From: an uncultured Desulfobulbus sp.
Lineage (GTDB): Bacteria; Desulfobacterota; Desulfobulbia; Desulfobulbales; Desulfobulbaceae
Assembly: GCA_946539945.1 (NCBI GenBank)
Contig: CAMNHX010000082.1
Location: 1 to 7,052, forward strand
DNA length: 7,052 nt
Reading direction: 5' to 3'
The first letter of the stretch is position 1. Every line of letters starts with the position of its first letter. Shown here piece by piece: positions 1-5,969 of this stretch. The notes beneath the pieces were generated by a model. That model saw nothing but the letters and a program-made list of their open reading frames with translations, did no database searches and was not told the DNA's origin. Both the position numbers and the translations under genes were made by a program.

Positions 1-229
1 CGCCTGCCTCCCAGCGCGCCTTGCGCGTCAGTTCCACGTCTGTGCCGTCTTCCCGGTAGCTGCGTATGGCATACACCATCGTGATGCCGCGCTGGTGCGC
101 AGCCCGGATGACTGCGGCGCAGGCTGGCACGGTTTCTGCGGCCATGCGGATGCAGAGACTGGAAGCTGGCTGCAAAAAACCCATTTGCATATCGATCATG
201 ACAAGGGCACTGGTCTGGTCTGGAAACAT
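1..229 (-). CDS. Cysteine hydrolase / isochorismatase-like protein, N-terminal part (runs off the left edge)
   Basis: Read on the minus strand from the ATG at 229-227, this frame stays open for 76 codons to the window edge. The start [20 protein letters not shown] is the classic opening of the isochorismatase-like cysteine hydrolases: a hydrophobic strand ending in IDMQ and F. Asp13 is the first member of the Asp-Lys-Cys catalytic triad; the Lys and Cys would lie beyond the edge. An amphipathic helix and a strand ([14 protein letters not shown]) follow, as in the family fold. A strong Shine-Dalgarno sequence (GGAGGAG, complement of 237-243) sits about 7 bases before the ATG and fixes the start. 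Members hydrolyse amides or vinyl ethers (nicotinamide, isochorismate, ureidoacrylate and others), and the substrate cannot be told from this fragment. The gene diverges from pfkA. Confidence 0.82.
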   Translation of the reverse strand, partial: MFPDQTSALVMIDMQMGFLQPASSLCIRMAAETVPACAAVIRAAHQRGITMVYAIRSYREDGTDVELTRKARWEAG

Positions 230-441
230 GGCAGGACTCCTCCGGGTTGAATGGACAGATGCCGCACTGGGCGGATTCCGTAGCTTGCCGCATTTGCGCC
301 TTTTCCGCCACAGCTTTTCCAAGCGCGGGCATTGCAGCTCGGTGGGCAATATGGTTAAACTCCGCCCCAACCGGCGCAAAAAGAAAGCGGACAGGATGCA
401 GAACCCGGAAAATCCCGGAGACCGCATACAAGGAGAACACC

Positions 442-1590
442 ATGACAAGATGCATAGGCGTATTGACCGCTGGCGGCGACAGTCCCGGTCTGAATGCCGC
501 CATTCGGGCCATTGGCAAGAGTGGGGCAGGCAAGGGCCTGCACATCATCGGTTTCCGCGACGGCTTCCGTGGCCTCATGGAAAACCGCACAGTTCCACTT
601 GAGGGCGACATTCTTTCGGGGATTCTCACCCAAGGCGGCACCATTCTGGGCACCAGCCGCGACAAACCCCACAAGATGCCCTTGGGCGGCAAGATCCAGG
701 ATATGACTGATGTCATGCTGCACAACTACCAACAGCATAACCTGGAAGCCCTGATCTGCATCGGCGGTGGCGGCACCCAGAAAAGTGCCTTCCGTCTGGC
801 CAAAGCAGGCATGAACATCGTCACCCTGCCCAAGACCATTGACAACGACGTGCCCATGACGGACAGCACCTTTGGCTTTGACACCGCACTGTCCGTGGCC
901 ACAGACGCCATTGACCGGCTGCACTCCACGGCGCACAGCCACCACCGCATCATCGTGGTGGAGATCATGGGCCACAACACGGGCTGGTTGGGTCTGGGCG
1001 CTGGTCTGGCTGGCGGCGCAGACGTGATCCTCATTCCAGAGATTCCCTACGATGTGAACGTGGTGGCACGGGCGGTGCGCAAACGGCAAAACCACGGTAA
1101 AAACTTCAGCATTGTGGCAATTTCAGAAGGCGCACTTTCTCTGGAAGACGCACAGACACTGGCTGGACTGCGGGCGGAAAAGGCAGCAGCCAAAGAAGCC
1201 AAGGATCAGGAACGCAAGCAGGTTGCAGACAGGACTCTGGTGGAGTTTTGCCGAACCCATCATGAGTCGCATACCATCAGACTCTCGCGGAATCTGGAAA
1301 CACTCACCGGTCTGGAGACGCGGGTCACGATCCTGGGTTATCTGCAACGCGGCGGCACGCCCAGCGCCACAGACCGGATTCTGGCAACCCGTTTGGGCAC
1401 AGCCTGCATTGAAGCCATCTGTGAGTGCGCCTTTGGCAAGATGGTGGCAGTCCAGGGCGGCTGTACCACGCTGGTGGATCTGAAAGAGGTGGTAGGCAAG
1501 CTCAAGTACGTGCCCCTTGATCACCCCTGGCTGCACGCAGCCAGAAAAACCGGGGTTTCTTTGGGCAGCCCGGAGGAAAGTGAAGGATGA
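442..1590 (+). CDS. pfkA: 6-phosphofructokinase (PfkA family, group III-like, unusual phosphoryl-donor site)
   Basis: Phosphorylates fructose 6-phosphate to the 1,6-bisphosphate in glycolysis (cytoplasm). The product is 382 residues, longer than the roughly 320 of E. coli PfkA. The ATG at 442 is chosen because AAGGAG (430-435) lies 6 bases upstream; an in-frame ATG at 247 has no such site and would add unrelated sequence. Family motifs in order: GGDSPGLN (11-18), [12 protein letters not shown] (62-73), IGGGGTQ (107-113), PKTIDND (130-136, D134 matching the E. coli catalytic base Asp127), MGHNTGWL (176-183), SEG (228-230) and [14 protein letters not shown] (299-312). A charged, Ala/Lys/Glu-rich insertion occupies about 235-265. 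The Lys before TIDND is typical of PPi-dependent and actinobacterial-type enzymes. The usual GGD(G/D) donor loop reads GGGG, so the donor (ATP or PPi) cannot be assigned safely. The small downstream gene is probably co-transcribed. Confidence 0.93.
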   Translation: MTRCIGVLTAGGDSPGLNAAIRAIGKSGAGKGLHIIGFRDGFRGLMENRTVPLEGDILSGILTQGGTILGTSRDKPHKMPLGGKIQDMTDVMLHNYQQHNLEALICIGGGGTQKSAFRLAKAGMNIVTLPKTIDNDVPMTDSTFGFDTALSVATDAIDRLHSTAHSHHRIIVVEIMGHNTGWLGLGAGLAGGADVILIPEIPYDVNVVARAVRKRQNHGKNFSIVAISEGALSLEDAQTLAGLRAEKAAAKEAKDQERKQVADRTLVEFCRTHHESHTIRLSRNLETLTGLETRVTILGYLQRGGTPSATDRILATRLGTACIEAICECAFGKMVAVQGGCTTLVDLKEVVGKLKYVPLDHPWLHAARKTGVSLGSPEESEG

Positions 1591-1652
1591 CAACAGACAA
1601 GGCGCAAATGCCCTGGCATCAGGGTGCGCCATAACCGCAAAAGGAGACGATC

Positions 1653-2051
1653 ATGCAGGAACTGGACAACTTTCTGGCCTCCTGGGAGGCTACGGCAGAG
1701 GGCAACAAGGCAGCCTTTGTCGAACTGAAAACGCATCTGGAACAACTGGGCGCAACCTTGCAGTTTGTGCCCCGGCCCGGCATCACCTATTCGCTTCGGG
1801 CCAAACATCCGGCCCAGAAGAAGCGTGAACTGTTTGTCATGGTGGACGTGATTGAGGACAGTCCCCGCTGGCTTTCGGTCTGCTTTTATCAGGATCTGGT
1901 GAGCGATCCGGAGGGACAGGGCGACAGCGTGCCCGGCGGTCTTTTGGGAGAGGATGCCATCTGCTTTGACATGGAAAGCGCAGATGCAACGCGGCTTGCC
2001 TACCTCAAGGCGCGTCTGGACGAGGCTTGCAAAAAGGCAGCGCAGGGCTGA
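1653..2051 (+). CDS. Hypothetical protein downstream of pfkA
   Basis: This 132-residue protein has no family I recognise. The start is well supported: AAGGAG at 1641-1646 lies 6 bases before the ATG. It has no signal peptide or membrane segment, so it is probably cytoplasmic. The pattern suggests an N-terminal helix (about 1-33), a run of beta strands (LQFVPRPGITYSLRAKH, then ELFVMVDVIED, then RWLSVCFYQDLV, about 37-83), a Gly/Asp-rich turn, and a C-terminal helix (about 107-130) ending in basic and Ala residues. It sits 62 bases after pfkA on the same strand and before a strong terminator, so the two genes probably share a transcript. A role linked to glycolysis is possible by context only. 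Codon use matches the flanking core genes, which supports a real, long-resident gene. Confidence 0.8.
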   Translation: MQELDNFLASWEATAEGNKAAFVELKTHLEQLGATLQFVPRPGITYSLRAKHPAQKKRELFVMVDVIEDSPRWLSVCFYQDLVSDPEGQGDSVPGGLLGEDAICFDMESADATRLAYLKARLDEACKKAAQG

Positions 2052-2079
2052 AGCCGAAAAAAACATCCGCAGACAACTT

Positions 2080-2126
2080 CAGGGCGACGGGCACAGCGGC
2101 AAAACCGCGCCCGTCGCCCTGTTTTT
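2080..2126 (+). terminator. Strong intrinsic terminator after the pfkA unit
   Basis: A perfect 13-base inverted repeat (CAGGGCGACGGGC at 2080-2092 with GCCCGTCGCCCTG at 2109-2121) is followed at once by TTTTT (2122-2126). Inside the loop GCGG (2096-2099) can also pair with CCGC (2105-2108), extending the hairpin after a 3-base bulge. It starts 29 bases after the stop of the 132-residue gene and separates this unit from lysC. Confidence 0.92.
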
Positions 2127-2176
2127 CCGGTCTGCCTGCCGCGCTGCTGCTTGCGGCGTCCTGTCTGCAAATCTGT

Positions 2177-2205
2177 TTGCAAAAGCGGCGCGTTCCTTCT
2201 ACATT
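2177..2205 (+). promoter_or_regulatory. lysC: Possible sigma-70-type promoter for the lysC operon
   Basis: TTGCAA (2177-2182) and TACATT (2200-2205) are separated by 17 bases, each matching the consensus hexamer at 4 of 6 positions. The site lies after the upstream terminator and about 100 bases before the lysC start, where a promoter is expected. The match is modest and could be chance. Confidence 0.3.
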
Positions 2206-2222
2206 GGCGCACTTTCTGGCTT

Positions 2223-2275
2223 GCCCCTTCAGGTCTGAACGGGGCGCAAACCATCTTTTTGGGGAATGCCCCAAA
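2223..2275 (+). promoter_or_regulatory. Structured leader of lysC with two hairpins that can exchange partners
   Basis: Hairpin A pairs GCCCCTTCA (2223-2231) with TGAA plus GGGGC (2236-2239, 2241-2245), with one bulged C. Hairpin B is a perfect TTTGGGG (2258-2264) and CCCCAAA (2269-2275) stem on an AATG loop. GGGGC of hairpin A can pair instead with GCCCC at 2268-2272, which would open both hairpins. Hairpin B has no T-run after it, so it is not a plain terminator; it ends about 15 bases before the lysC Shine-Dalgarno sequence. The leader is too short for a lysine riboswitch. A regulatory role is inference. Confidence 0.35.
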
Positions 2276-2304
2276 CAGGGCTGACCATCAGAGGAAAAGA
2301 ATTT

Positions 2305-3543
2305 ATGGCCCTCATTGTACAAAAATTCGGCGGCACTTCGGTGGGTTCCATCGAAAAGATCAAGGCCGTGGCCAGTCGCGTGTTGGAAAGCCACAGGGCA
2401 GGAAACCGCATGATTGTGGTCCTGTCTGCCATGAGCGGCGAAACCGACAGGCTTATCGGCATGGCGCACGAAATGCAGCATATTCCTGATCCCAGGGAAC
2501 TGGACGCGCTGGTCTCCACTGGCGAACAGGTGACAGTTTCCCTCTTTGCCATGGCTGTAAAGGCAGCAGGTGGCGATGCAGTCTCGCTTTTGGGCGATCA
2601 GGTTGCCATCCATACTGACCAGATGCACACCCGCGCCCGCATTGACTCCATTGATGCGGCCCGCATCCAGCACTTTCTGGATCAGGGCAAGATCGTGACA
2701 GTTGCAGGTTTTCAGGGCGTGACCGACAGCGGGGACATCACCACCTTGGGCCGTGGCGGCTCGGATACCACTGCCGTGGCCCTGGCAGCAGCGCTCAAGG
2801 CTGACGCCTGCGAGATCTTCACTGACGTGGAAGGCGTGTTCACCACTGATCCGGGCATCTGCGACAAGGCCCGCAAAATTGACTTCATCAGCTACGATGA
2901 AATGCTGGAACTGGCGAGTCTGGGCGCCAAGGTGCTGGACATCCGGGCCGTGAGCATGGCCAAGCGCTTCAAAGTGCCGGTTCACGTGCGTTCAACCTTT
3001 ACCCATACTGTCGGCACCTGGGTGGTCGGCGAGGAGAAAATCATGGAATCCATGCTGGTTTCAGGCATTACCTACAGCAAAAAAGAGGCGCGTATCACCA
3101 TCAAAAAGGTGCCGGACCAGCCGGGCATTGCAGCCAAGATCTTTCTGCCCATCTCCGACGCTGGCATTCTGGTTGACATGATCATCCAGAACGCCCATGA
3201 CGGTGGCTTCACGGACATGACCTTCACCGTGCCCAAGGATGACTATGCACGGGCCATGGAGATTCTGAACAAGGTGGCCAAGGAACTGCACGCGGAGAGC
3301 GTTACCGGTGATCAGGACATCGCCAAAGTGTCCATCGTGGGCGTGGGCATGAGGAATTACGCGGGCATTGCCTCCACCATGTTTCAGATCATGAGCAAGG
3401 AAGGCATCAACATGATGATGGTGACCACTTCAGAGATCAAGGTTTCTGCCGTGATTGCCGCCAAATATACGGAACTGGCTGTACGCGCCCTGCACGACGC
3501 CTTTGCCTTGGACAAGGACAACCTGCCCCAGGAAGAGGACTGA
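2305..3543 (+). CDS. lysC: Aspartate kinase with C-terminal tandem ACT domains
   Basis: Catalyses ATP-dependent phosphorylation of aspartate, the first step to lysine, threonine, methionine and diaminopimelate. The product is 412 residues, the usual size for the alpha-type monofunctional enzyme. Visible motifs are KFGGTSV (7-13), the STGEQ segment (71-75), TTLGRGGSDTTA (146-157) and FTDVEGVFTTDP (172-183), all part of the amino-acid kinase domain. Two ACT domains follow at about 264-333 and 340-405, with the inhibitor-site segments QNAHDGGFTDMTFT (295-308) and TTSEIKVSAVIA (374-385). Feedback inhibition by lysine and/or threonine is expected from the family. The start at 2305 is preferred over an in-frame ATG at 2266 because the kinase strand MALIVQKFGG begins here and AGAGG (2290-2294) lies about 10 bases upstream. 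It contains an internal beta-subunit start (listed separately). cimA follows after 3 bases. Confidence 0.96.
   Translation: MALIVQKFGGTSVGSIEKIKAVASRVLESHRAGNRMIVVLSAMSGETDRLIGMAHEMQHIPDPRELDALVSTGEQVTVSLFAMAVKAAGGDAVSLLGDQVAIHTDQMHTRARIDSIDAARIQHFLDQGKIVTVAGFQGVTDSGDITTLGRGGSDTTAVALAAALKADACEIFTDVEGVFTTDPGICDKARKIDFISYDEMLELASLGAKVLDIRAVSMAKRFKVPVHVRSTFTHTVGTWVVGEEKIMESMLVSGITYSKKEARITIKKVPDQPGIAAKIFLPISDAGILVDMIIQNAHDGGFTDMTFTVPKDDYARAMEILNKVAKELHAESVTGDQDIAKVSIVGVGMRNYAGIASTMFQIMSKEGINMMMVTTSEIKVSAVIAAKYTELAVRALHDAFALDKDNLPQEED
3043..3543 (+). CDS. lysC: Probable internal translation product: regulatory beta subunit of aspartate kinase
   Basis: In some bacteria (Bacillus subtilis and Corynebacterium glutamicum are the known cases) lysC is read twice: once in full for alpha, and once from an internal start for a beta subunit holding only the two ACT domains, giving an alpha2-beta2 enzyme. 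Here Met247 is encoded by an ATG at 3043 that follows GAGGAG (3031-3036) at a spacing of 6, in frame with lysC. The predicted product is 166 residues and starts MESMLVSGITYSKKEARITI, just before the first ACT domain, which is where the known beta subunits begin. The GAGGAG also encodes Glu-Glu, so it could be coding coincidence. Confidence 0.5.
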   Translation: MESMLVSGITYSKKEARITIKKVPDQPGIAAKIFLPISDAGILVDMIIQNAHDGGFTDMTFTVPKDDYARAMEILNKVAKELHAESVTGDQDIAKVSIVGVGMRNYAGIASTMFQIMSKEGINMMMVTTSEIKVSAVIAAKYTELAVRALHDAFALDKDNLPQEED

Positions 3544-3546
3544 AGT

Positions 3547-5157
3547 ATGGCCCAGATCATCATCTACGACACCACGCTCCGGGACGGCACACAGGCGGAA
3601 AACTTCAACCTTTCGCTTGAGGACAAGATCAAGATCTGCCGGGAACTGGACAGCTTTGGCATTGACTACATAGAAGGCGGCTGGCCCGGCGCAAACCCGC
3701 TGTCCACCGCCTTTTTTGAGCGCATGAAGGGCATTACCCTGCGCCATGCCCAGCTTGCCGCCTTTGGCTCCACCCGCCATGCGGGCAACCCACCGGAACA
3801 GGATGTGAATCTGCAGGCGCTTCTGGCGGCAAAAACGCCTGCCATCACGATCTTTGGCAAGAGCTGGGACATTCACGTTACCGATGCCTTGCGCATCAGT
3901 CTGGACAAGAATCTGGAGATCATTGAGGATTCCCTGGCCTTTTTGCGACCGCAAGTCGCGCACCTCTTTTACGACGCCGAGCATTTTTTTGACGGCTTCA
4001 AGGCCAACCAAGACTATGCCCTAGCAACGCTTGACCGGGCCGTGGCCGGTGGCGCGGAGTTGCTCTGCCTCTGCGAAACCAACGGCGGAACCCTGCCCGG
4101 AGAACTGGTGGAGATCATCCGCACGGTGCAGCAGCACTTTGCCGACAAGGGTCAGGAGATTCCTCTGGGCATTCATACCCACAACGACGCGGAATGCGCG
4201 GTAGCCAACTCCCTCATGGCTGTGCAGACTGGCGCGGTCATGGTTCAGGGCACGATCAACGGGTACGGCGAACGCTGCGGCAACGCCAACCTGACCTCCA
4301 TCATTCCAGCCCTGGAACTGAAGCTGGGTCTGCACTGCAACGCGGGAACCCGGTTGCACCAGCTCTACGACACCACCCGTCTGATCAACGAGCTGGCCAA
4401 CCTGCCGCACAACCGGTATCAGCCCTACGTGGGTGACGCCGCCTTTGCCCACAAGGCTGGAGTCCATGTGAGCGCGGTACTGAAGAATCCCATGACCTAC
4501 GAACACATTGATCCGGAAAAGGTGGGCAACGAGCGCCATATCCTGATTTCCGACCAGTCAGGCCGGTCCAACATCCTGATGAAGGCAGAGCGCTTTGGTC
4601 TCCAGCTCCGGCCAGACGATCCGCACATGGCTTCCATCATCTCCGAGCTGAAGAACATGGAAACCCAGGGCTACCAGTATGAGGCCGCAGAGGCGAGCTT
4701 TGAACTGCTGATGCGCCGCGCCCTGGGCCTGCGCCGCAAGTTCTTTGAACTGGAAGCCTTTAGCGTGTCGGATCACAAGTACAGCATGAACAAGGAGCCG
4801 CTCACCGAGGCCACCATCCGCCTGACTGTGAACAAAACCGAGGCCCATACCGCGTCCATGGGCGACGGCCCGGTGAACGCCATGGATCTGGCCCTGCGCA
4901 AGGCCCTGACCCGCTTCTATCCCACCCTGAAGGATATGAAGCTCGTGGACTACAAGGTCCGCGTGCTCACCGGTCAGGACGGCACAGCCTCCAAGGTGCG
5001 TGTCCTGATTGAAAGCAGCGACGAAACCGGTCGGTCCTGGGGCACAGTGGGTGTGTCCTGCAACATCATTGAGGCGAGCTGGCAGGCTTTGGTTGACAGC
5101 ATCAACTTCAAGCTCTTGCAGGATGAGCAGGCAGGGAAACTCTCCCCTGCCGCCTGA
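3547..5157 (+). CDS. cimA: (R)-citramalate synthase
   Basis: Condenses pyruvate with acetyl-CoA to (R)-citramalate, the entry to the threonine-independent isoleucine route via 2-oxobutyrate. The 536-residue product has the length and layout of the CimA branch of the isopropylmalate synthase superfamily. The N-terminal TIM barrel opens with IYDTTLRDGTQ (6-16; Arg12 and Asp13 are the conserved catalytic and metal residues) and contains HTHNDAECAVANS (210-222), supplying metal-binding histidines, and NGYGERCGNAN (238-248). A linker with AHKAGVHVSAV (301-311) and a C-terminal regulatory (LeuA-dimer type) domain at about 405-520 follow. In the sister enzymes LeuA and homocitrate synthase the overall motifs are similar, but this long form with ETNGG (177-181) is typical of CimA. 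The start is 3 bases after the lysC stop, with the AGAGGA site (3534-3539) inside lysC, so translation is probably coupled. Isoleucine feedback is usual in the family. Confidence 0.92.
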   Translation: MAQIIIYDTTLRDGTQAENFNLSLEDKIKICRELDSFGIDYIEGGWPGANPLSTAFFERMKGITLRHAQLAAFGSTRHAGNPPEQDVNLQALLAAKTPAITIFGKSWDIHVTDALRISLDKNLEIIEDSLAFLRPQVAHLFYDAEHFFDGFKANQDYALATLDRAVAGGAELLCLCETNGGTLPGELVEIIRTVQQHFADKGQEIPLGIHTHNDAECAVANSLMAVQTGAVMVQGTINGYGERCGNANLTSIIPALELKLGLHCNAGTRLHQLYDTTRLINELANLPHNRYQPYVGDAAFAHKAGVHVSAVLKNPMTYEHIDPEKVGNERHILISDQSGRSNILMKAERFGLQLRPDDPHMASIISELKNMETQGYQYEAAEASFELLMRRALGLRRKFFELEAFSVSDHKYSMNKEPLTEATIRLTVNKTEAHTASMGDGPVNAMDLALRKALTRFYPTLKDMKLVDYKVRVLTGQDGTASKVRVLIESSDETGRSWGTVGVSCNIIEASWQALVDSINFKLLQDEQAGKLSPAA

Positions 5158-5563
5158 CGCGGTTCAGGAGCAGACTGCCCTGAACTGGCGTCTGCGCTGC
5201 CTGTGGCTGGCCTTGCCTGCGCTCTGCCTGCTTGTTTGTGATTTTTTTCCGTCTTTTCGTTCGCCTGCGCCGCAAGTGGTCTTCTGGCCTGCAGGGGCTG
5301 TTGCGCCGCAGGCAGGCCAGTCTGGCTCCTGTCTGTTGCCGCCAGACTATGCGCTCTTTTACGGTGAAGCCCTGGACATCAACCGGGCCAGTGCCCGTGA
5401 TCTGGAGCTTTTGCCGGGCATTGGCCCGGTGCTGGCGGCGCGTATCGTGGCAACCCGTGAACAACACGGTCCCTTTGCTGGTCCAGAAGCCCTGCTTGCC
5501 GTGCCCGGCTTTGGCCCGGTGCGCCTGGCCCGCCTGAAAGAGCAGGTCTGTGTATGCGAGTAA
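5123..5563 (+). CDS. ComEA-like helix-hairpin-helix protein with one membrane anchor
   Basis: A 146-residue protein. Residues 1-23 form a short polar N-terminus, about 24-43 a hydrophobic segment (WLALPALCLLVCDFF) that should anchor it in the inner membrane, and 44-82 a Pro/Ala-rich linker. Residues 83-143 form a tandem helix-hairpin-helix module: LDINRAS (84-90), then the hairpins LLPGIGP (96-102) and AVPGFGP (126-132). This is the ComEA-type non-specific double-strand DNA-binding domain, used in DNA uptake and found in many uncharacterised periplasmic proteins. The ATG at 5123 is the only Met available before the membrane segment and overlaps the cimA end by 35 bases. It lacks a clear Shine-Dalgarno sequence, so it probably depends on coupling. 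A role in competence is a family inference; the operon partners do not support it. Confidence 0.82.
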   Translation: MSRQGNSPLPPDAVQEQTALNWRLRCLWLALPALCLLVCDFFPSFRSPAPQVVFWPAGAVAPQAGQSGSCLLPPDYALFYGEALDINRASARDLELLPGIGPVLAARIVATREQHGPFAGPEALLAVPGFGPVRLARLKEQVCVCE

Positions 5564-5581
5564 CCGGGAATTGCCTTGATG

Positions 5582-5627
5582 AGAGGGAGAATCCCGCCCC
5601 ATGTATGGCAACGATGCTCCCTTTTTC
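5582..5627 (+). terminator. Probable intrinsic terminator of the lysC-cimA operon
   Basis: GGGAGAATC (5585-5593) pairs with GATGCTCCC (5613-5621) with one A/G mismatch. A smaller GCC and GGC pair can form inside the loop, and TTTTTC follows from 5622. It lies 20 bases after the stop of the helix-hairpin-helix gene. It is weaker than the terminator at 2080 because of the mismatch and the long loop. Confidence 0.65.
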
Positions 5628-5796
5628 TTCGAGTACACTTCGCAGGAACAATACTTCTCACAGACAGGAAAGGAAGAGGCAGGCTCAAACAGTGTCGTAT
5701 ACCCTCTTTTCCTGAAAGCCCCATCCCTGATACTGCTTCGCTTTCAAATGGGGAGAACCGGGCAGATTGCCATGTTTCATTCATTCATAAAACAAG
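5628..5796. other. Intergenic stretch without recognisable genes
   Basis: I see no convincing gene, tRNA or repeat here. Short open frames cross it, but they lack family motifs and good ribosome sites and run on into the palindromic repeat. CCCCAT (near 5720) and ATGGGG (near 5750) could form a loose hairpin of no clear meaning. This may be decayed DNA between the core operon and the methyltransferase island. Confidence 0.5.
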
Positions 5797-5965
5797 TATA
5801 GAGCAATTCCGTTTTCACTTTTTATGTCATGTTGAGCGAAGCGAAGCATCTCCTGCCGCCTTCTCGGTATTCTCCATGAGATTCTTCAGCGCTTCGCGCT
5901 TCAGAATGACAGTAAAAAGACAAAGCGGAAACTCTCTAAAATGAAAACGGAAACACTCTAATATA
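5797..5965. repeat. MITE-like palindromic intergenic element
   Basis: The core is an inverted repeat: an arm at 5825-5852 (TGTCATGTTGAGCGAAGCG, ending in CATCTC) faces an arm at 5878-5911 (GAGATTCTTCAGCG, ending in CAGAATGACA), around a 25-base centre. Outside it the pairing goes on: GAGCAATTCCGTTTTCA (5801-5817) matches the reverse complement of 5942-5958 at 14 of 17 positions. A second, less exact copy of that outer motif (CGGAAACTCT) lies at 5925-5934, so the right side carries it twice. The arm is close to a TGTCATTCTGAGCGAAGCG-type repeat that I recall from intergenic DNA of many bacteria. It codes for nothing and ends within a few bases of the methyltransferase start. It may be mobilised in trans by an unrelated transposase; no target duplication was found with certainty. 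Confidence 0.7.
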
Positions 5966-5969
5966 CCCT

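Noticed and set aside
66..602. Plus-strand open frame across the divergent promoter region and the start of pfkA
   Set aside because: It overlaps the cysteine hydrolase start on the other strand and pfkA in another frame, and its translation shows no domain.
355..1095. Minus-strand open frame of 246 codons opposite pfkA
   Set aside because: His/Gln/Val-rich translation without motifs, lying fully opposite conserved pfkA sequence.
2206..2304. Lysine riboswitch upstream of lysC
   Set aside because: The leader is only about 100 bases, shorter than the known lysine aptamer with its five-helix junction, and I see no matching core.
2005..2985. Long minus-strand open frame (326 codons) opposite lysC
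   Set aside because: It spans the terminator, the leader and half of lysC. It has no family motifs, and lysC has full domain support. It is a shadow of GC-rich codon use.
5130..5151. Hairpin at the cimA end as a terminator
   Set aside because: A good 7-base stem, but no T-run follows, and the helix-hairpin-helix gene reads through it.
5825..5911. Transposase-bearing insertion sequence
   Set aside because: The element is too short and codes for nothing; only a non-autonomous palindromic repeat is supported.
5576..5944. Open frame of 122 codons after the helix-hairpin-helix gene
   Set aside because: It begins in the terminator and runs through the palindromic repeat; the translation shows no protein-like pattern.
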